Source: Collinsella sp. TM09-10AT (GTDB lineage: Bacteria; Actinomycetota; Coriobacteriia; Coriobacteriales; Coriobacteriaceae). Taken from it: a stretch of DNA of 26,219 nt. This document shows positions 16,014 to 23,706 of the stretch, piece after piece. A program made the translations under genes and the position numbers. Numbering within the stretch: the first letter of the stretch is position 1; the number at the start of each line of letters is the position of its first letter. The notes beneath the pieces are model-generated. The model was not told the DNA's origin. It did no database searches and worked only from the letters and a program-made list of their open reading frames with translations. The stretch lies in NCBI RefSeq assembly GCF_003436275.1, contig NZ_QSOP01000027.1, positions 1 to 26,219 of the forward strand, given 5' to 3'.

Positions 16014-17267
16014 CTAGTCTGCGAGCTTTTCCACCTGATCGAGCATCTTATCGAGCTTGGCCTTTGCCTCGGCCTTGACCTTCTCGGCCTCCTCGTGAGC
16101 CTTCGCCTTCTGGGCGGCCTTTTCCTCGGCCTCGGGATCGGCGACGACCAGATTGGACGCATCGTGTTCGACCAGCTTGAGCGCATGTTCGGGACAAACC
16201 TTGACGCAGGCTCCGCAACCCAAACAATACGTGGACTCCAGTGCAAAGCGACCGCTTCCCACCAAATCGCAGGCGGACGTGGGACACGCGTTAACGCACT
16301 CGCCGCACGACGTGCACTTGTCAAAATCGCACTCCGGCGTGCTCACCTGCATGTTCTGGGCAAGCTCGGGGTGGTTTTGCAGCGTCGAGAGCACCAGCTG
16401 GCGCCCATGGGTGAGCGAACGGCGACGCTTGGTCGTCGTGGTGCCGCACATGGTGTTGAGCGTGCGCTCCAGCTGGGTGATCTGATGGCGATGGGCTTTG
16501 AGCTTCTGCGTCACCGAAGCCAGTGCCGCCGTCGCCGGATTGAGTTTGGTCACGGTCAGGCCCGTGGTACGGGCGATCTTTTCCATGTATTCCTTGCGCT
16601 CGTACTCGCGGCGCTTATGGCATTTGAGGCTCTTGGGGTCGACCTCCAGGCCCATACCCGTACCAGCCCATTCCTCGGCCTTCGCAATCGCCTCGCCCAG
16701 CATGTCCTCGCCACCGGTGTTGCGGCATTTATCGCACACGCCCAGCGGCAGATACACACTCACGTTGGGATAGTCGGCCAGCACCGAGAACCAGGTCTCG
16801 GCTGTAATATCGCCCACGCAGGCAACGACGACCTCGTTCTCGCGCGGCATGCGCTTAAGGGCGCGCGTGCAGGTAACGTAGGCGGTCTCGTGACTTGTAG
16901 CCGCCGAGACAATGTCGTCATACAGGTTTTTGGGCGCCAGGCGCGGCGAGATGATCGCCTCAGTCGGACAGGCAGCGGCGCACAGGCCACACTTGCGACA
17001 GGAATCGAGGATCTCGATGGCATCTTCCTCGACCTCGATGGCGTTGACCGGGCACACGTCCATGCACGCGGTGCAGCCACTCTTTTCGTTTTTGCAGGTC
17101 AAGCACGGAATGGTGTTGCCGCGCGGACGCTCCTTGTAGTCAGCAGGATTCCACTGCGGCGCCGACGGATCGAGCGCATCGGTCACACCGCCAAGCGGGT
17201 TTTTAAGAAAGTCGAAACCCTTGCTGATCTCGATAATGTCATCAAACAGATCGTGTTCCTGCGCCAT
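16014..17267 (-). CDS. Cytoplasmic 4Fe-4S protein with four cluster motifs
   Basis: A 417-residue iron-sulfur protein. The N-terminal pair of clusters is read from CLTC, CTACMDVCPVNAI and CRKCGLCAAACPTEAI (about 55-105). The C-terminal pair is CTSCGECVNACPTSAC and YCLGCGACVKVCPEHAL (about 310-360). The middle has extra cysteines (VTCTRALKR, VACVGDITA, GVCDKCRN), a pattern seen in electron-transfer subunits. The tail is a Lys/Ala/Glu-rich charged helix, probably a coiled coil. The ATG at 17267 is chosen because GGGAGGGG stands just upstream. It is an electron carrier or oxidoreductase subunit whose partner is not in the window, and the redox reaction cannot be named. Confidence 0.8.
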   Translation of the reverse strand: MAQEHDLFDDIIEISKGFDFLKNPLGGVTDALDPSAPQWNPADYKERPRGNTIPCLTCKNEKSGCTACMDVCPVNAIEVEEDAIEILDSCRKCGLCAAACPTEAIISPRLAPKNLYDDIVSAATSHETAYVTCTRALKRMPRENEVVVACVGDITAETWFSVLADYPNVSVYLPLGVCDKCRNTGGEDMLGEAIAKAEEWAGTGMGLEVDPKSLKCHKRREYERKEYMEKIARTTGLTVTKLNPATAALASVTQKLKAHRHQITQLERTLNTMCGTTTTKRRRSLTHGRQLVLSTLQNHPELAQNMQVSTPECDFDKCTSCGECVNACPTSACDLVGSGRFALESTYCLGCGACVKVCPEHALKLVEHDASNLVVADPEAEEKAAQKAKAHEEAEKVKAEAKAKLDKMLDQVEKLAD

Positions 17268-17418
17268 GCGCGGCCCCTCCCTGAGCAGTGCAAACAAGCA
17301 AGAGATAATGATACGCTATCGGCCCACGCCTCGGGCAAATTACACGCGGAGCATCTTTGCGGCAAATAGCCCATGGCCTATCGCCGCCTCGATTGCACAA
17401 GGCCAATCAAGCGCCAAA

Positions 17419-18486
17419 CTATGCCTCGCACATGAGCTGCACGAGCTTTTGCCTGGTCACCTTTGTCTGTTCGTTGGCCATGTTGCGCTCGTTCTTAAAA
17501 GTTGCGTCAGCAACGCTCAGCAAATCGGCATCGGTAATCTCATCAAGCCCCAGCTCCTCAAGCGTCGTCGGCAGACCGACGCGCTGGCAAAACTCGAGCA
17601 CCTGATCAAGCTCGGGTGCACGCTCCAGGCGCAGCTGCACCACCAGACCAAATGCCACGGCCTCACCATGCATGGCCTTGCACTCGGGCAGAATCGTCAG
17701 CCCGTTGGCGATGGCATGCGCCAACGCCAAGCCGCCACTCTCAAAGCCGACACCCGAGAGCAAAATATTGCACTCGATCAGGCGTTCAACCGCTGGCGAC
17801 GTACGCCCCTTTTTGAGATCGCGCTTGGCAGCGACACCGCACTCCATAAGTGTGTCGTAGCAGGCACGAGCCGCAACCAGAGCCAAGTGCCCCGGCGCGC
17901 CACCGTGCTCGTTGGCGCCGTGCGCCGCGGCGCACGAACGCGCCTCGAAGTACGTTGCCAGCGCATCGCCCATACCAGCGACCGTCATACGCAGTGGGGC
18001 CGCTGCGACCACGTTGGTATCGACCACGACCAGATCTGGATTCTTCTCGAGCATCAGGTAGCGGTCGAACGACCCATCCTCGTGATACAGCACCGAAATC
18101 GCGCTGCACGGACCATCCATTGAGGCCGCCGTGGGACATACGCACAACGGCAACTCGGCATAAAACGCTACTGCCTTGGCGATATCGAGCATCTTGCCAC
18201 CGCCAATACCCACCACCATGTCGCAATACTCAGCCTGGGCTTCCTTAGCCATTTCGGCAACAGCCTCTTCCGTACACGGACCGTTGTAAATTTTAAAGAA
18301 CGGCTCGCTTAGATCGTCGTCCAGAAATCCATCGACAATCTGCCTGCACAGCCGATCCTCGGTGCCCTGGTCAAACAAGACATAGGCAGCGCAGCCCAAC
18401 CATGACAAATACCTGCCCTGACGCGAAAGTTCGCCCGGCCCCTGAACATACCGACCGGGACCGCCGTAAACCATAGGAAGCGCCAT
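17419..18486 (-). CDS. Glycerol dehydrogenase-like iron-containing dehydrogenase (second copy)
   Basis: A 355-residue member of the GldA branch of group III metal-dependent dehydrogenases. NAD binding is shown by VVGIGGGKMLDIAKA (91-105). The metal ligands can be read as Asp174 (GMGDALATYFEA), His257 (LAHAIANGL) and His273 (MHGEAVAFG). It is a paralog of the next gene upstream, aligning along its whole length, but differs in the segments lining the pocket (AASMDGPCSAIS against IASTDAPCSALS). Its product may act on glycerol, dihydroxyacetone or another small diol or keto compound. Its leader contains a REP-like palindrome, and the terminator of its paralog lies between the two, so it needs its own promoter. 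Confidence 0.82.
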   Translation of the reverse strand: MALPMVYGGPGRYVQGPGELSRQGRYLSWLGCAAYVLFDQGTEDRLCRQIVDGFLDDDLSEPFFKIYNGPCTEEAVAEMAKEAQAEYCDMVVGIGGGKMLDIAKAVAFYAELPLCVCPTAASMDGPCSAISVLYHEDGSFDRYLMLEKNPDLVVVDTNVVAAAPLRMTVAGMGDALATYFEARSCAAAHGANEHGGAPGHLALVAARACYDTLMECGVAAKRDLKKGRTSPAVERLIECNILLSGVGFESGGLALAHAIANGLTILPECKAMHGEAVAFGLVVQLRLERAPELDQVLEFCQRVGLPTTLEELGLDEITDADLLSVADATFKNERNMANEQTKVTRQKLVQLMCEA

Positions 18487-18517
18487 ACGAGAATCCGCCC
18501 TTCATCAAACAACGATT

Positions 18518-18580
18518 GGTGCAAAGTAACCTGACCCCTTTGCACCAACTTGGTGCGATGGGGTCAGGTTGGTTTGCACC
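18518..18580. repeat. REP-like imperfect palindrome with GGGGTCAGGTT core
   Basis: The 21-base arm at 18518-18538 (begins GGTGCAAAG, ends CTGACCCC) is matched by 18560-18580 (begins GGGGTCAGGTT, ends TTTGCACC) as its complement with two mismatches. A second hairpin GCACCAA-C-TTGGTGC (18542-18556) fills the centre. It lies 30 bases upstream of a dehydrogenase start. A repeat with a similar core occurs at 25891-25925. Confidence 0.65.
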
Positions 18581-18585
18581 ATAGC

Positions 18586-18621
18586 AAAAAGGGGCAAAGC
18601 CGTCTGCTGGCTTTGCCCCTT
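18586..18621 (-). terminator. Intrinsic terminator of the first GldA gene
   Basis: AAGGGGCAAAGCC (18589-18601) and GGCTTTGCCCCTT (18609-18621) form a perfect 13-bp stem with a 7-base loop. On the minus strand it runs into a T-run (complement of AAAAA at 18586-18590). It starts 13 bases after the dehydrogenase stop. Confidence 0.9.
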
Positions 18622-18633
18622 CCTTAGCTTGAT

Positions 18634-19734
18634 TTACTCATCCATAAGGTAGTAGTGACCCAGCGCGTCGGCACCCAGGATGGCGTTTGCGACCATCTCG
18701 GGCGTCACCTCAAACGGCATGTTGCACATGGTGTCATCGGGCGCGCAGGCGGCCTCGGCAACAATCATGGCCTGCTCGCGCGTAAGCTCGGCAACGCCAA
18801 GTTCCTTCATCGTGACCGGCAGGCCCAGCTCAATGCAGAAGCCCAAGACTTCCTCGAGTTTCTCAGTCGGAGCATCCTCGAGTACCAGCTGAACGATGGT
18901 GCCAAAGGCGACCTTCTCGCCGTGATACATGCCGTGGCACTCGGGCAGCATCGTCAGGCCATTGTGGATGGCATGAGCAGCAGCAAGGCCCGAGCTCTCA
19001 AAGCCAATGCCCGAAAGCAGCGTATTGGCCTCGATGATATGCTCGACGGCAGGCGTGAGCGCACCCTTCTCCAGCGCGACCTTGGCCTTGACGCCATCGG
19101 CCATAAGCGTCTCGTAGCAGAGCTTGGCAAGCGCCAGACCGGCCATGCCGCCTTTGCCACCAGCGCAGGTGCCACCGTCGGCATCGTGCGTCGCCTGGGC
19201 CTCAAAGTAGGTTGCGAGCGCATCGCCCATACCTGCCACCGTCAGGCGTACCGGGCTCGCCGCGATAACCGTCGTATCCATAAGAACGATATTGGGGTTC
19301 GCCTTAAGGAACAGGTACTTATCGAACTGGCCGTCATCGGTATAGAGCACGGAGAGCGCCGAGCACGGGGCATCGGTCGAAGCGATGGTGGGGCAAATGA
19401 TGACCGGGGACTCCAGGTAGTAGGCGACGGCCTTGGCGGTGTCGAGGATCTTGCCGCCACCGACGCCGACGATGATGTCGCAGCCGTTGTCGCGCGCGAG
19501 CGCAACCAGGCGATCGACCTCGCTCTTGGAGCACTCGCCGTTAAAGTCCTCAAACAGCAACTCGGCCTTAGCCTCGGCAAAACCACCCTCGATCTTGGCA
19601 CCGACGCGCTTCTTGCCCGAAGGCGTCACGATGACGAGGGCCTTAGCGCCGAGCGGCTCGACATAGGAGCCGAGCTTGGCGAGCTCGTCCGGACCCTGGA
19701 TGTACTTGCTGGGGCTATTGAAAATTGCAGCCAT
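18634..19734 (-). CDS. gldA: Glycerol dehydrogenase (GldA family)
   Basis: A 366-residue NAD-dependent dehydrogenase of the usual GldA length, expected to interconvert glycerol and dihydroxyacetone in the cytoplasm. The Rossmann signature is IIVGVGGGKILDTAKAVAYY (87-106). The metal ligands are Asp171 (GMGDALATYF), His254 (AAHAIHNGL) and His271 (YHGEKVAFG). ICPTIASTDAPCSALSVLY is the typical family segment. It lies between two terminators, so it forms its own unit unless the upstream terminator leaks. The ribosome binding site is weak. No dihydroxyacetone kinase genes are visible beside it. The exact substrate cannot be proved from sequence. Confidence 0.88.
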   Translation of the reverse strand: MAAIFNSPSKYIQGPDELAKLGSYVEPLGAKALVIVTPSGKKRVGAKIEGGFAEAKAELLFEDFNGECSKSEVDRLVALARDNGCDIIVGVGGGKILDTAKAVAYYLESPVIICPTIASTDAPCSALSVLYTDDGQFDKYLFLKANPNIVLMDTTVIAASPVRLTVAGMGDALATYFEAQATHDADGGTCAGGKGGMAGLALAKLCYETLMADGVKAKVALEKGALTPAVEHIIEANTLLSGIGFESSGLAAAHAIHNGLTMLPECHGMYHGEKVAFGTIVQLVLEDAPTEKLEEVLGFCIELGLPVTMKELGVAELTREQAMIVAEAACAPDDTMCNMPFEVTPEMVANAILGADALGHYYLMDE

Positions 19735-19750
19735 AACTATCCCATTCTCT

Positions 19751-19795
19751 AAAAGAAAAAAGAAAGGGGCTCCGTACAGATACGTGCGGAGCCCC
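19751..19795 (-). terminator. Intrinsic terminator of the iron-containing alcohol dehydrogenase gene
   Basis: GGGGCTCCG (19766-19774) pairs with CGGAGCCCC (19787-19795). The minus-strand product continues into a long T-rich run (complement of 19751-19765). It lies 22 bases after the dehydrogenase stop and just before gldA. Confidence 0.9.
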
Positions 19796-19817
19796 TCGTT
19801 ACGATAACAAGAGTCGA

Positions 19818-21041
19818 TTAGAAATCGATGTCGGTGTCGTAGTAGCAGGCCTTGAGGATCTTCTCGAAGTCGGCAGCCTTGGTCTCACGCGGGTTCTCGG
19901 GCGTGCAGGCGTCGGTCTCGGCGTTCGCAGCGATCTCGGGCAGCTTGGCGAGGAACTCCTCCTCGGAAACCATCTGCGGGTTCTCGGCGTCGACCTTCAC
20001 GCCACCATTCGCGTAATCCTTGATGGACTGCGGAATGTTGAGCTGGTCGTTGAGATCGCGAATCTTCTGGACGAGCGCAGCGATGAGCTCCTCGTTGGTC
20101 TCGCCGGGAAGGTGCAGGATCTCCTTGGCCACGTAAGCGTAACGCTCAGCAGCACGCGGGTCCTTGGAGTTCCACTGGATTACCTTGCCCAGGTACATGG
20201 CGTTAGCGGCACCGTGGATGATGTGGCCGTTCTCGAAGGCAGCACCGGTCTTGTGAGCCATGGAGTGAACGATGCCGAGCAGGCCCGAGGAGAAGGCGAT
20301 ACCGGCGATGCACTGAGCCTCGTGCATGTGCTGACGGGCCTCATGGTCGCCAGCATAGGACTTGGGCAGCCACTCGACGATCTCGCGGATGCCGTGCAGG
20401 GCGTTGGCGTCGGTGAACATAGAGGCGCAGGTGGAAACGTAGGCCTCCATGCAGTGGGTCAGAGCATCCATGCCGGTGTGGGCGCACAGCTTGGCGGGCA
20501 TGGTGTAGGTGAGCTCGGGGTCGACGATGGCGACATCAGGGGTGATGTTGAAGTCGGCCAGCGGGTACTTGATGCCCTTGGCGTAGTCGGTAATGACGGA
20601 GAACGCGGTGACCTCGGTAGCGGTGCCGGAGGTAGAGGAGATGGCGCAGAAATGAGCCTTCTGACGCAGCTCGGGGAAGCTGAACGGCTGGATGATGTTA
20701 TCGAAGGACTCCTCGGGATACTCGTAGAAGACCCACATGGCCTTAGCGGCATCGATGGGCGAGCCGCCGCCGATGGCGATAATCCAGTCGGGCTCGAACT
20801 CGCGCATGGCCTCGGCGCCCTTCATGACCGTCTCGATGGACGGGTCGGACTCGACGCCCTCGAACAGCTTGACCTCGAAACCGCCTTCCTTAAGGTCGTT
20901 CTCGACGTCCTGCAGGAACCCGCCGCGGCGCATAGAGCTGCCGCCAGAAACGATGATGGCCTTCTTGCCCTTGAGGTTCTTCACCTCGTGGCGAGCGCCC
21001 TCACCAAAGTACAGATCGCGAGGATTGGTAAAACGTCCCAT
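19818..21041 (-). CDS. Iron-containing alcohol dehydrogenase
   Basis: A 407-residue group III alcohol dehydrogenase related to butanol dehydrogenases and to the C-terminal half of AdhE. It has IIAIGGGSPIDAAKAMW (87-103) for NAD(P) and FCAISSTSGTATEVTAFSVI (131-150), a family signature. The metal ligands are read as Asp192 and His196 (MDALTHCMEAY), His263 (SMAHKTG) and His276 (GHIIHGAAN). It would reduce aldehydes to alcohols in fermentation to regenerate NAD+. The ATG at 21041 follows TAGGAGG at good spacing. A 9-bp inverted repeat and a possible -10 lie just upstream. It is the first of three adjacent genes of this superfamily. Confidence 0.92.
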   Translation of the reverse strand: MGRFTNPRDLYFGEGARHEVKNLKGKKAIIVSGGSSMRRGGFLQDVENDLKEGGFEVKLFEGVESDPSIETVMKGAEAMREFEPDWIIAIGGGSPIDAAKAMWVFYEYPEESFDNIIQPFSFPELRQKAHFCAISSTSGTATEVTAFSVITDYAKGIKYPLADFNITPDVAIVDPELTYTMPAKLCAHTGMDALTHCMEAYVSTCASMFTDANALHGIREIVEWLPKSYAGDHEARQHMHEAQCIAGIAFSSGLLGIVHSMAHKTGAAFENGHIIHGAANAMYLGKVIQWNSKDPRAAERYAYVAKEILHLPGETNEELIAALVQKIRDLNDQLNIPQSIKDYANGGVKVDAENPQMVSEEEFLAKLPEIAANAETDACTPENPRETKAADFEKILKACYYDTDIDF

Positions 21042-21541
21042 ACTGTGCCTCCTAAACAAGCCCCTCTTAGACTTGCGTATATAACGGAGCACCCGATTGG
21101 CTCCGTTAGGACCGTTTTGCGCGTTGCCGGCGATGACAATGCGCGATGTCTAAACGTCTCAACGCTCAGACAAACACTATTCTACCGTTCTGGTTGGTCA
21201 GTTATTCACCTAAAGCCGACAATGATGAAACGTTTTTTCTATCCCTGAAGACCCTTGTGGGGCATTCATACTCCCAAGCTGGGCAAACGTTTTATCAAGG
21301 TTGACCACATATCCCGGGCAGGACGGTGCTCCTCCAAAATGTGCCCCGTTCGCCGCCAAAAATCGACCGTTTGCGGCACCGTGATACCACTCGGTCGTCC
21401 AAGGTGCCGACATTTGTGCGACATCCGTCTTCGTGGTGCAAAGGTGCAAGTCCAAGTGCGGCACCCCCGGTGTGCCACATGCGGGTAAACTAGAACCTTA
21501 TATAGAGACATTTGAACCCTAACCGCAGCAAAGGAGGCCCC
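21042..21541. other. 500-base divergent intergenic region
   Basis: No gene is supported. It must contain the promoters of the alcohol dehydrogenase (minus) and of the helical-repeat/MurT-GatD operon (plus). Visible items are an inverted repeat at 21082-21108, AAACGTTTT twice (21228-21236, 21285-21293), TAGAAT on the minus strand (complement of 21179-21184), and TATATA at 21499-21504, which could be a -10 for the plus-strand operon. The centre (about 21,250-21,480) is unusually rich in GTGC/GCAC words but shows no fold I can name. Confidence 0.4.
21078..21108 (-). promoter_or_regulatory. Inverted repeat and -10-like hexamer upstream of the alcohol dehydrogenase
   Basis: TAACGGAGC (21082-21090) and GCTCCGTTA (21100-21108) are perfect 9-bp arms around a 9-base spacer. 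On the minus strand TATATA (complement of 21078-21083) overlaps the end of the repeat, about 37 bases before the ATG. This is the arrangement of an operator over a promoter spacer. It does not match the Rex consensus. Attenuation by a leader hairpin is the alternative. Confidence 0.45.
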
Positions 21542-22618
21542 ATGGCATTCGATCCCATTCAAGAGGATTGCCATCGCCTCGTTCTTGAGGCCTTGCGCCG
21601 CGACAATATCCCGCTCACCGACGGTGCCGCCGTAGAGCGTCTGATGGAACAATTCACCCGCAACCCTGCACCGCTCATCGTGCACGACCGCGACCGCGCC
21701 GGGCACCTCATTGCCAAGGTGGTCGAGGCTGTCGACTACCGCATCCCCTTTATCCCCGACGACGCCCAGGCAGAGCAAGAAGAAGCCGCAGCCGAGAACA
21801 TGCTCCGCGAGGCAGCCGCGCTCGATCCGGCCAACTGGGATGCCCAGCGCATGCTGACGGCGCTCACCGCCGAATCCAACGAGGAATACGTACAGTACCT
21901 GGTGTCCAAGTGCGATGAAGTCGAGCATGACCTGGCGCTCAAGATCGCCTCGGCTCAGGACCCCTACGAGCGCGAGGCCGCTGGCGACCTCACGCGCCGC
22001 CCCTATCTGCGCTGGCTTGCCGCCTTGGCATCGCGCGCCCTCATTAGCGGCCGCTATCGCATGTCGCTCGAAGCCGCAAATCGCAGCTTGGACTTTGCGC
22101 CCAACGACCCCGCTGGTGTCCGCCACACCGCGATGCTCGCCATGGCAAAACTCGAATACCCCGCTGAGGAGCTCAAGCGCTTTCGCTCCGCTCACTCCGT
22201 GCCGTACCTCGCGAATACCCCGCTGCGCCGCCGCCCCAAAGATGCGGAGCGTGACTTGGACCCATGGACGCTCATCGCGCTGATGAGCGCTGCTTGGCGC
22301 GAGCTGGACTACGAGGGCGCCGAGCACTACCTGCGCATCCTTGCGCGCTCGTGTCCGCACGCAGCCGAGGCGCTCTACTTCCAAACCGAGTTTCCCGATG
22401 GCGTCTATGCCCGCGTCAACGTGGGTGCAGGCTCCACCGACGAGCTTGTCCTTGCGCTGTCCGAGGCGACGCCGGTACTGCAGGAGGGCCTGGGCGCCCC
22501 CGACAACGCCAGCTTTGCCGCCTGGATCGCCACCAACGACATCGTGCGTTCCCAGATCGACGAGCGCATCCTGCGCGCGGCCGAGCAGGGGCTTCCATTT
22601 AAGGGAGGGGACCTCTAA
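21542..22618 (+). CDS. Hypothetical helical-repeat (TPR-like) protein
   Basis: A 358-residue soluble, mostly helical protein without a recognised catalytic motif. Segments such as AENMLREAAALDPANWDAQR (about 90-109) and YRMSLEAANRSLDFAPNDPA (about 175-195) have the spacing and small residues of tetratricopeptide-like repeats. A later segment RPKDAERDLDPWTLIALMSA shares a DPW-x-L pattern with the next gene. AAAGGAGG stands directly before the ATG at 21542. The stop overlaps the next ATG, so the two are translationally coupled and probably form a complex. Being upstream of murT-gatD suggests a cell-envelope role, which is inference only. Confidence 0.7.
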   Translation: MAFDPIQEDCHRLVLEALRRDNIPLTDGAAVERLMEQFTRNPAPLIVHDRDRAGHLIAKVVEAVDYRIPFIPDDAQAEQEEAAAENMLREAAALDPANWDAQRMLTALTAESNEEYVQYLVSKCDEVEHDLALKIASAQDPYEREAAGDLTRRPYLRWLAALASRALISGRYRMSLEAANRSLDFAPNDPAGVRHTAMLAMAKLEYPAEELKRFRSAHSVPYLANTPLRRRPKDAERDLDPWTLIALMSAAWRELDYEGAEHYLRILARSCPHAAEALYFQTEFPDGVYARVNVGAGSTDELVLALSEATPVLQEGLGAPDNASFAAWIATNDIVRSQIDERILRAAEQGLPFKGGDL

Positions 22619-23661
22619 TGGATCCGAGCGTCTACATCCCCGCCTACCTGGAGCGCACCTATCTGGCGTCGCACCCCGAGCTCACCGATGCAGCACGCGA
22701 GCTTGTCCATAACGACATTAGCGCGAATCCTCAAAAGTATGCGCAGGCCGAGCATGCCCAGGCACTGCTGTCCTATGCCGGCGTTCATCGCCACCTGCTC
22801 GACGAGCTCCATCGCATCGAGGACATGGGCAGCGACGAGGAGTTTGAGCAGACGCGCAACCGCCTGTTCGACGACATGCGCGACGAGCTGCTCAAGATCG
22901 TCCGCGTCGATGCGCTGGCCGTCGACGCGCAGCTGCTCGCCATCATCCTGGCCGACACGCCCGTTGACGCCTGCCTGGGCGACCTGATGAAGCTCGAGGC
23001 GACCACGGCCGATTACCTGCAGCAAAGCGTGCCCGGGTTCGACATGGAAGCCCCGCACTACTGGGCCAATAATGTTTTGGCCGACGGTGTCACCGCAGCA
23101 GACCTTACCGTGAGCGAGCCGGCTCTTATCGGGTGGCTTCACACACTCGAGGCCATCTCGCAGCTGTGCATGGCGAGCGCCCGCTACCGCGCTGCTGCCA
23201 ACTACGCCCGCCGCGTCCTTAAGGCAGAAGGCTATCCCACCCGAGCTGCCGGCACCGTGTTGCTCGCCCTCGCTCGCCTGGAAGACCAGGACGGCTTTTT
23301 CGCCCTAGCGCACCAGCTCGAGGAACAGGCGGGAGCCGATGCACTCGAGAACTCTCCTTGGTACCTGCTCGCCCGCACAATCCTATTGTTCAAAACGAAC
23401 AAGATGCGTCCGGCGGTGCGTGCGCTGCGTGAGTTCGCTAACCGTTGCGAGGGCGGCGCGTTCTTCTTGCTGAATCCCATGTACCAGACACCGTACCTTC
23501 CCTGCCGGCCCGAGCCACGCGATCCCTGGGATCTTTCGCACCAGGCCGTTTGGGAAGCGGACGGCATTATCTCGGACACTCCAGACTTTGCCCCCTGGGC
23601 CAATGCCTGCGAAGACGTGTCGCAGCTTGCCCAGGAATTTGCGCGCCGCTACGGTTTTTAG
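22618..23661 (+). CDS. Hypothetical helical-repeat protein, distant paralog of the preceding gene
   Basis: A 347-residue, mostly helical, acidic protein of unrecognised family, starting within the stop codon of the previous gene (TAATG). Its C-terminal part has TPYLPCRPEPRDPWDLSHQA, similar in order to PYLANTPLRRRPKDAERD and DPWTLIALM in its neighbour, which suggests an old duplication. Helical repeats such as YRAAANYARRVLKAEGYPTR fit TPR-like folding. No signal peptide, membrane segment or catalytic motif was seen. It stands 45 bases before the murT-gatD gene with no terminator between, so co-expression is likely. Confidence 0.7.
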   Translation: MDPSVYIPAYLERTYLASHPELTDAARELVHNDISANPQKYAQAEHAQALLSYAGVHRHLLDELHRIEDMGSDEEFEQTRNRLFDDMRDELLKIVRVDALAVDAQLLAIILADTPVDACLGDLMKLEATTADYLQQSVPGFDMEAPHYWANNVLADGVTAADLTVSEPALIGWLHTLEAISQLCMASARYRAAANYARRVLKAEGYPTRAAGTVLLALARLEDQDGFFALAHQLEEQAGADALENSPWYLLARTILLFKTNKMRPAVRALREFANRCEGGAFFLLNPMYQTPYLPCRPEPRDPWDLSHQAVWEADGIISDTPDFAPWANACEDVSQLAQEFARRYGF

Positions 23662-23706
23662 TGACGCACTCGACCCGACCATATCGTTTACGTTAGGAAC
23701 GGTTTC

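Noticed and set aside
21082..21108. Rex binding site
   Set aside because: Arms read TAACGGAGC/GCTCCGTTA, not the TTGTGA-type half-sites of Rex.
20112..21248. 378-residue ORF antisense to the alcohol dehydrogenase
   Set aside because: Shadow ORF of a real gene with conserved metal-binding residues on the minus strand.
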